The notes under the pieces are model-generated. The model saw only the letters and a program-made list of their open reading frames with translations. It was not told the DNA's origin and did not search any database. Shown piece by piece: positions 59,341 to 64,000 of a DNA stretch of 64,000 nucleotides. Position 1 is the first letter of the stretch. Each line of letters begins with the position of its first letter. The position numbers and the translations under genes are program-made. The DNA is from Nostoc sp. 'Peltigera membranacea cyanobiont' N6 (GTDB lineage: Bacteria; Cyanobacteriota; Cyanobacteriia; Cyanobacteriales; Nostocaceae), in the NCBI RefSeq assembly GCF_002949735.1, contig NZ_CP026681.1, positions 930,001 through 994,000 on the forward strand, written 5' to 3'.

Positions 59341-60127
59341 TCACCAGCCATCAATTTCGTTAGAGCAACAACGGTCCGAAAAGTTGGCAGAATTGGGCGC
59401 TCAACTTTGGGCGTTGCGTCAAGAACAGGGCTTATCTCTAGAGCAAGTGGTTATATTAACCAGAATTCCCCAGCGATTATTGCAGGCGATCGAAGAAGGT
59501 AATTTAAACGAACTGCCAGAACCAGTCTATATTCAGGGTTTTATCAGGCAATTTGCTGATGCACTGGGCTTGAATGGAGTAGAATTCTCTGGCACTTTTC
59601 CAATTAGTTCCGCACAAGTTAACCCTCAAAGGATGGGGAATACTTCACCCATTAATCAACTACGTCCGATTCATCTTTACTTTCTTTACATATTGCTAAT
59701 TGTATGCTCTGTAAATGGCTTATCTCAGTTATTAAATAACGCAGTATTACAAGCAAGTAATAGCCAAAACCAACCATACCCAAAACAAAAGTCCATTGTT
59801 AAACCAGAGCCAACCCAACCAAAAGATTCACTAAGAGTTCAACCTGTCAGCGATCCCGTTAACGGTAGACAACAGGGACAGGTTGTACAAATTGGTGTGA
59901 CTTTGAAAGCGTCATCTTGGATTCGCGTCATCGCCGATGGCAAAACCGAGTTTGAGGGGATTCTCCCAGAGGGAACTCACCGGATTTGGAAAGCTCAAGA
60001 GCAACTGACAGTAAAAACTGATAATGCTGGTGGTGTGTTGATGAGTGTCAATCAAGAGAAAGCCAAGGAAATGGGAGAGCCAGGGAAAGAGGAAGAAGTT
60101 AGGATTGCTGCCAAGCCTAAGTTTTGA
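59315..60127 (+). CDS. RodZ-like helix-turn-helix membrane protein
   Basis: A protein of 270 residues. A cytoplasmic HTH_25 domain ('LGAQLWALRQEQGLSLEQVVILTRIPQRLLQAIEEGNLNELPEPVYIQGFIRQFADALGL') is followed by a membrane helix ('LYFLYILLIVCSVNGL') and a C-terminal DUF4115-like beta domain ('GVTLKASSWIRVIADGKTEFEGILPEG'). RodZ links MreB to the elongation machinery. AAGGAG lies 12 bases before the ATG at 59315, inside the 3' end of the pseudouridine synthase gene, so translation is coupled. Confidence 0.85.
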   Translation: MKWLRKKNNHQPSISLEQQRSEKLAELGAQLWALRQEQGLSLEQVVILTRIPQRLLQAIEEGNLNELPEPVYIQGFIRQFADALGLNGVEFSGTFPISSAQVNPQRMGNTSPINQLRPIHLYFLYILLIVCSVNGLSQLLNNAVLQASNSQNQPYPKQKSIVKPEPTQPKDSLRVQPVSDPVNGRQQGQVVQIGVTLKASSWIRVIADGKTEFEGILPEGTHRIWKAQEQLTVKTDNAGGVLMSVNQEKAKEMGEPGKEEEVRIAAKPKF

Positions 60128-60330
60128 GATGAGGGAGAAATCAATTCAAAATTCAAAATGACGATCGCGGACTCGCTAACAAAATTGAAAAAAAAGACTG
60201 GGGGAGATGACGAGGATGAGGGGGACAACGAGACAAGGAGGAAAAGGAGGCATTTACTCCTCCCTCTACCTTGTCTGCCTTGTCTGCCTTGTCTTTTCCT
60301 ACTACCTTTCCAGCCTCATTTCCCCACTCC

Positions 60331-61839
60331 TCAATTTTCTTGCGGGGCGCGTCCATTAAGTTTGGTCAGAACTTTTAAGCGATCGCCTAATTCCTCTCTC
60401 AACGCTCCTGATTGATAGCGCCACTCCCAGTTTCCCTCAGCGATACTGGGAAAATTCATCCGCGCTTCGTTTCCTAATCCCAAAACATCTTGCAAGGGAA
60501 TAATCGCTTGGTTGGCTATGGAACTCAAAGCTAGGCGAATTAAATCCCACTGGATACCTTCAGGACTAATACAACCTAAATAAAGCCATAAGTTATGCTT
60601 TTCGTTGTCGCTGGCTGAATTGAACCAGCCTACAGTTGTGTCATTATCGTGAGTCCCGGTATAAACTACAGCATTGCGCGGGTAATTGAATGGTAAAAAT
60701 GGATTTTCGGGATCGGAACCAAAAGCAAACTGTAAAACCTTCATCCCAGGAAATTCATACTTATCTCGCAGCGCTTCTACTTCTGGTGTAATTACTCCCA
60801 AATCTTCCGCCAAGACGGGTAGTTTGCCTAACTTCTCTCTAATCGCTTCAAAAAAAGCGTCTCCAGGCGCTTCCACCCATTTACCATTCATGGCAGTTTC
60901 TTCGCCTTTGGGTACTGACCAATAAGCCTCGAAGCCCCGGAAGTGGTCAATGCGAATTATATCCACATAGTCCAGCATTGCCTCAAAGCGCTGTACCCAC
61001 CATTTAAAGTCTTGTTTTTGCAGTTCCTCCCAGTTATAAACCGGGTTGCCCCACAATTGACCGGTGGCACTAAAGTAATCTGGTGGAACTCCCGCCATTT
61101 GGGCAGCAACTCCTGTTTCTTCGTCTAAACAAAAGATGTCGGGATGCGCCCAAACGTCGGCACTATCATGAGCTACGTAGATGGGGATATCGCCGATAAT
61201 GTCAATACCGCGCATGTTGGCGTAGCTTTTCAGTTCTGACCACTGCCGGAAAAACTCAAATTGGACGAACTTGTAATAAAAAATATCTTCGTTGAGCTTA
61301 CTTTCTACCTCAGCTAATGCTTCTGGTTCGCGCTTGAAAAATTTTGGTTCCCATGTGTGCCAGCTTGCACCATTATGGGCATCTTTCAACGCCATAAATA
61401 AGGCGTAGTTATTTAGCCAGTAGCCTTTGCTGTCACAAAAACCTGCAAACTCATTCTTTTGGATGGGCGTAGCATTGGTTTTGAAGTTTTCACAGGCTTT
61501 TTTGAGTAGCCCAATCTTAATCGGCACAACCTGGTCGAAGTCTACCTTTTCTACCGGAAATCCTGGTAAATTGGCAAAGTCTTCTTCAGTTAGCAAACCC
61601 TCATCTCGGAGTTTTTCTGGGCTAACCAGCAGTGGATTTCCTGCCATTGCTGAGTAGCACATATAGGGGGAATTGCCGTATCCAGTGGGGCCCAGAGGTA
61701 GAACTTGCCAATATTGTTGATGGGTATGTTTAAGAAAATCGATGAAGCGATAGGCTTCTAAGCCTAAATCTCCAATGCCAAATCGGCTGGGAAAGGAGGT
61801 AGGATGCAGCAAAATACCACTGGATCTAGGAAAAGGCAT
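60331..61839 (-). CDS. malQ: 4-alpha-glucanotransferase (amylomaltase)
   Basis: MalQ transfers alpha-1,4-glucan segments, acting in glycogen/maltodextrin turnover. The 502-residue GH77 protein has 'SSGILLHPTSFPSRFGIGDLG', 'GDIPIYVAHDSADVWAHP', the nucleophile Asp in 'IRIDHFRGFEAYW', the acid/base Glu in 'LAEDLGVITPEV' and 'GTHDNDTTVGW'. Length is normal. It converges on the RodZ-like gene over 200 bases of GGAGG/CCTCC-rich spacer with a possible hairpin near 60230-60275. Confidence 0.96.
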   Translation of the reverse strand: MPFPRSSGILLHPTSFPSRFGIGDLGLEAYRFIDFLKHTHQQYWQVLPLGPTGYGNSPYMCYSAMAGNPLLVSPEKLRDEGLLTEEDFANLPGFPVEKVDFDQVVPIKIGLLKKACENFKTNATPIQKNEFAGFCDSKGYWLNNYALFMALKDAHNGASWHTWEPKFFKREPEALAEVESKLNEDIFYYKFVQFEFFRQWSELKSYANMRGIDIIGDIPIYVAHDSADVWAHPDIFCLDEETGVAAQMAGVPPDYFSATGQLWGNPVYNWEELQKQDFKWWVQRFEAMLDYVDIIRIDHFRGFEAYWSVPKGEETAMNGKWVEAPGDAFFEAIREKLGKLPVLAEDLGVITPEVEALRDKYEFPGMKVLQFAFGSDPENPFLPFNYPRNAVVYTGTHDNDTTVGWFNSASDNEKHNLWLYLGCISPEGIQWDLIRLALSSIANQAIIPLQDVLGLGNEARMNFPSIAEGNWEWRYQSGALREELGDRLKVLTKLNGRAPQEN

Positions 61840-61978
61840 AAGTAACCTGAATTATGAGAGGGAGCAATTATCTGATGGACACGCGATGCGATTGCCCAAG
61901 GGGCAGTGGCAAAGCCAATCGCATAGAATTTATCACGGAACAGTATTTGCACGGTAAATCAAGTAAACTCATTTTGAT

Positions 61979-62050
61979 TGTCATTTGTCCTTTGTCATTT
62001 GTCCTTTGACTAATGACTAACGACCAATGACTAATGACCAATGACTAATA
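61979..62050. repeat. TCATTTGTCC / AATGACTA heptamer repeats
   Basis: Degenerate heptamers TTTGTCA/TTTGTCC then ATGACTA/ATGACCA end three bases before the Nudix ATG. Confidence 0.85.
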
Positions 62051-62053
62051 AAT

Positions 62054-62491
62054 ATGACTTACCGAAATCCTGCACCGACAGTTGATATCATCATTGAACT
62101 AGTAGATCGACCTCATCGGCCAATAGTGTTAATTGAAAGACATAATCTTCCTCTTGGTTGGGCTATTCCTGGTGGGTTTGTAGATTATGGGGAAGCGGTA
62201 GAAGTGGCGGCGCGGCGAGAAGCTGAGGAAGAAACGGGTTTGCAGGTGGAATTGATTGAACAATTACTGGTGTATTCCGATCCTAATCGCGATCCCCGTC
62301 AGCATACGATTAGTATCGTGTTTTTGGCGACAGCGACGGGGGAACCAAAGGCTGGGGATGATGCCAAGGGTGTAGGGATTTTTGAGTATTGGTGTGTGCC
62401 TGGTAATTTATGTTTTGACCACGATCGCATTCTGCGGGATTATTGGCGATATAGGCATTATGGGATACGCCCGAGGTTGGGGTTGTTTTGA
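62054..62491 (+). CDS. Nudix hydrolase, ADP-ribose pyrophosphatase-like
   Basis: A 145-residue Nudix protein with an intact box 'GGFVDYGEAVEVAARREAEEETGL'. 'LLVYSDPNRDPRQHTISIVFLATATGEPKAGDDAKGVGIF' resembles ADP-ribose pyrophosphatases of the type encoded near NAD genes, and the aromatic and Asp pattern after the box matches 41175-41669. ADP-ribose turnover is a sensible guess; substrate is not proved. The upstream sequence is repeat DNA without a clear Shine-Dalgarno. Confidence 0.9.
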   Translation: MTYRNPAPTVDIIIELVDRPHRPIVLIERHNLPLGWAIPGGFVDYGEAVEVAARREAEEETGLQVELIEQLLVYSDPNRDPRQHTISIVFLATATGEPKAGDDAKGVGIFEYWCVPGNLCFDHDRILRDYWRYRHYGIRPRLGLF

Positions 62492-62550
62492 TGCACTTTA
62501 CTCGGTTAAAAATGACTTAAATAATTCATTCACTGTTGAGGAATGGAAGC

Positions 62551-63312
62551 GTGAAATTTGATGAACTTGATAGCAAAATGCGGGTATTTGAGACAGCACA
62601 CGATTATTGTGTGCTACCTGGACTTTACATAGTTGCAAGATTAGATGGACGCAGCTTTACTCGCCTAACAAAAGAAGTGCATCAATTTGATGCTCCCTAC
62701 GATACTCGGTTTCTAGACTTGATGCTTGCAACTGTCGAACATTTGCTCAATTGTGGGTTAGATATCACTTATGGTTATACCCAAAGTGATGAAATATCTC
62801 TACTGTTTGCTCAACAAGAAAACACTTTCAACCGCAAATTAAGAAAACTAAATTCGGTTTTAGCAGGTGAAGCCAGCGCCAAATTTTCTTTACTATTAGG
62901 TGCTATTGGCTGCTTTGACTGTCGCATTTCGCAGCTTCCTAATATAGAAGAAGTAGTAAATTATTTTCGTTGGCGCAGTCAGGATGCCCACAGAAATGCT
63001 CTTAATGCTCATTGTTACTGGTGTTTGCGTCGAGATGGCAAAAGTGTAACTCAAGCAACCAGCATGATGAAAGGGTTGTCTATTGCCGATAAAAACGAAC
63101 TATTATTCCAGTATGGGATTAATTTTAATCATCTCCCTAATTGGCAAAAACGAGGTGTGGGGTTGTATTGGGAGGAATACGAAAAGCAGGGATTTAACCC
63201 GATCAGTGGTGAAACTGTCCCAAAACTACGGCGCCGCGTCAGGCAAGATTTGGACTTGCCAATGAAGGATGAGTACAGCAAGTTTATTGCAAAACTTTTG
63301 ACTACAGATTAA
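62551..63312 (+). CDS. Thg1-like 3'-5' RNA polymerase (tRNA-His guanylyltransferase family)
   Basis: A 253-residue Thg1-like protein. The palm-domain metal residues are Asp32 in 'ARLDGRSF' and Asp80-Glu81 in 'YGYTQSDEISLLF'. 'WRSQDAHRNALNAHCYW' is the conserved C-terminal block. Eukaryotic Thg1 adds G-1 to tRNA-His; bacterial TLPs repair truncated tRNA 5' ends by templated 3'-5' addition. Start: GTG at 62551 with GAGGAA 8 bases before it; a TTG at 62536 is in frame but less likely. Bacterial tRNA-His usually has an encoded G-1, so a repair role is more probable. Confidence 0.9.
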   Translation: MKFDELDSKMRVFETAHDYCVLPGLYIVARLDGRSFTRLTKEVHQFDAPYDTRFLDLMLATVEHLLNCGLDITYGYTQSDEISLLFAQQENTFNRKLRKLNSVLAGEASAKFSLLLGAIGCFDCRISQLPNIEEVVNYFRWRSQDAHRNALNAHCYWCLRRDGKSVTQATSMMKGLSIADKNELLFQYGINFNHLPNWQKRGVGLYWEEYEKQGFNPISGETVPKLRRRVRQDLDLPMKDEYSKFIAKLLTTD

Positions 63313-63630
63313 TGGCACGGCAGTATCACTGCTTTGCGATCGGGTTTGGTAAACTAGCTGCAAGCACTCTTCAAAATCATCTCCTTGCCAGGTTCCGGCA
63401 AATTTTAGTAAGTCTTCTGCTTTAGAGCCTCTAATAATTGGTGTTGCTTCTTGTATTTCCGGTTTCGTTTGATGATTGGAAGTATCATCATTTTTTTCTG
63501 TTGAGAGGTCAAGAGATATTTGCTCGGTTCTTGATTTTGTTTTGAGAAAACGCAAAAAATCTAGTGTTTGGGTTAGTAGAACATCTGAGGATGATTCAAT
63601 TTCTTGGAGCAGTATTTCTTTAATATTCAT
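63226..63630 (-). CDS. Antitoxin-like protein with a run-on C-terminus
   Basis: The frame encodes 134 residues. The first 100 ('MNIKEILLQEIESSSDVLLTQTLDFLRFLKTKS' and, later, 'GSKAEDLLKFAGTWQGDDFEECLQLVYQTRS') look like antitoxins of the VapB/DUF2281 kind that pair with PIN or RelE toxins. The C-terminus then runs about 30 residues further and overlaps the 3' end of the Thg1-like gene on the other strand by 87 bases, where homologues normally stop; no toxin gene follows. I infer that the original stop and the toxin gene were lost, leaving an orphan. Confidence 0.6.
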   Translation of the reverse strand: MNIKEILLQEIESSSDVLLTQTLDFLRFLKTKSRTEQISLDLSTEKNDDTSNHQTKPEIQEATPIIRGSKAEDLLKFAGTWQGDDFEECLQLVYQTRSQSSDTAVPLICSQKFCNKLAVLILHWQVQILPDAAP

Positions 63631-63849
63631 CCTGGTTTATTCATAAATGATGTTTTGCAGTTTGTCGTAACTGTATTATACGAGTGCGATCGCTATGCTG
63701 ACCTGACGGCATTATGGGATATGTCCGAAGTTGGAGTAAGAGGGACGAACCGCGAAGGACGCAAAGGGCGCGAAGGAAGAAAAGAGAAGAATACCTGTGA
63801 CACAAAGTTTTTGTGATTATACTGTGTCAGTGGTATTTAAAGGTGCATT

Positions 63850-64000
63850 ATGGATGCTGAGGAATTGTTAGAGAAATACGCAGCAGGGGAACTGAATTTT
63901 CGTTCAGTAAATTTGAGTCAAGAAAATCTCAAAGGTGCAGACCTCAGTGAGATAGACCTAACTAGTGCAAATTTGACTGGAGTTGATTTAAGTGGGGCAA
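63850..64000 (+). CDS. Pentapeptide-repeat protein, 5' part
   Basis: The frame starts at ATG 63850 and is open to the window edge (50 codons). After a short helical start 'MDAEELLEKYAAGELNF' it enters pentapeptide repeats A(D/N)LxX ('NLKGADLSEIDLTSANLTGVDLSGA'), which build a right-handed quadrilateral beta-helix. Such proteins are numerous in cyanobacteria; some are lumenal or membrane-linked. The rest of the gene lies beyond the window. Confidence 0.85.
   Translation, partial: MDAEELLEKYAAGELNFRSVNLSQENLKGADLSEIDLTSANLTGVDLSGA

Noticed and set aside
63604..63816. 70-codon plus-strand frame before the pentapeptide gene
   Set aside because: It contains the dispersed repeat GACGAACCGCGAAGGACGC and has no start context.
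5755..64000. CRISPR arrays among the many short repeats
   Set aside because: All repeats are contiguous 7-21 bp tandem units or dispersed palindromes without regular unique spacers; no cas gene is present.
1..64000. tRNA or rRNA genes
   Set aside because: I looked for T-arm sequences of the GGTTCGAATCC type and their complements in the gaps and saw none; a covariance search would be decisive.

Overview
The window reads as the chromosome of a filamentous, probably heterocyst-forming cyanobacterium (Nostoc/Anabaena-like, order Nostocales). The HIP1 octamer GCGATCGC is everywhere. Most intergenic gaps carry heptameric short tandem repeats (GGGAATT, TGTCATT, CCCCAGT families). Typical cyanobacterial genes are present: a CpcS/CpeS bilin lyase, a glycine-rich RRM protein, two flavodiiron proteins, cyanophycinase plus cyanophycin synthetase, and PEP-CTERM proteins. 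The adjacent Flv3-type/Flv1-type pair has the arrangement I associate with the heterocyst-specific flv3B-flv1B pair. This assignment comes from reading and memory; no database search was run.

Layout. 1-4.1 kb: end of a dehydrogenase, a cupin/JmjC-like protein, proC, and an ABC half-transporter. 4.4-7.2 kb: a tandem histidine phosphatase and a dihydroorotase homologue that has lost several metal ligands. 7.6-9.9 kb: a small accessory cluster (chimeric pyrophosphatase-like ORF, active-site-deficient SDR, TauD-type dioxygenase). 10-12.2 kb: a peptidoglycan-binding protein, an LRR remnant and a 21-bp tandem repeat array. 12.2-17 kb: a compact NAD-biosynthesis operon pncB-nadD-nrtR-nadE on the minus strand, with a palindrome just upstream of pncB that is a candidate NrtR operator. 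17-21.7 kb: a ParA/MobD-like P-loop protein and, divergently, a two-gene module of a small membrane protein followed by a CHAT protease-STAND NTPase-TPR protein. This module is the strongest candidate for an undescribed (conflict or cell-death) system. 22-27.8 kb: pirin, Dps, a photolyase split into two overlapping genes, a glycosyltransferase and a PEP-CTERM protein. 28-33 kb: an RND efflux pump operon. 33.7-39.1 kb: bilin lyase, RRM protein with a structured leader and a coupled upstream ORF, an NTF2-like protein and the flavodiiron pair. 39.2-48.5 kb: coaX, an alpha/beta hydrolase, a Nudix hydrolase, a small basic protein, argH, larB, a peptide-binding lipoprotein and ispF. 48.5-53.8 kb: trmD, cphB and cphA. 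53.8-64 kb: tatA, a methyltransferase remnant, a Ser/Thr kinase, cbiT, cdsA, a DUF2993 protein, an RluB-type pseudouridine synthase, a RodZ-like protein, malQ, Nudix, a Thg1-like polymerase, an orphan antitoxin-like gene and the start of a pentapeptide-repeat protein.

How the genes work together. The NAD operon salvages nicotinate (PncB), adenylylates NaMN (NadD), amidates NaAD (NadE) and is probably repressed by its own NrtR. cphB and cphA degrade and make the nitrogen reserve cyanophycin. The flavodiiron pair would reduce O2. A recurrent theme is repeat DNA that shapes genes: heptamer or nonamer arrays supply the ispF start codon, extend the TrmD C-terminus and insert residues into the dihydroorotase homologue. 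At least three mobile or MITE-like inverted-repeat elements are also visible. No tRNA, rRNA or CRISPR array was recognised.
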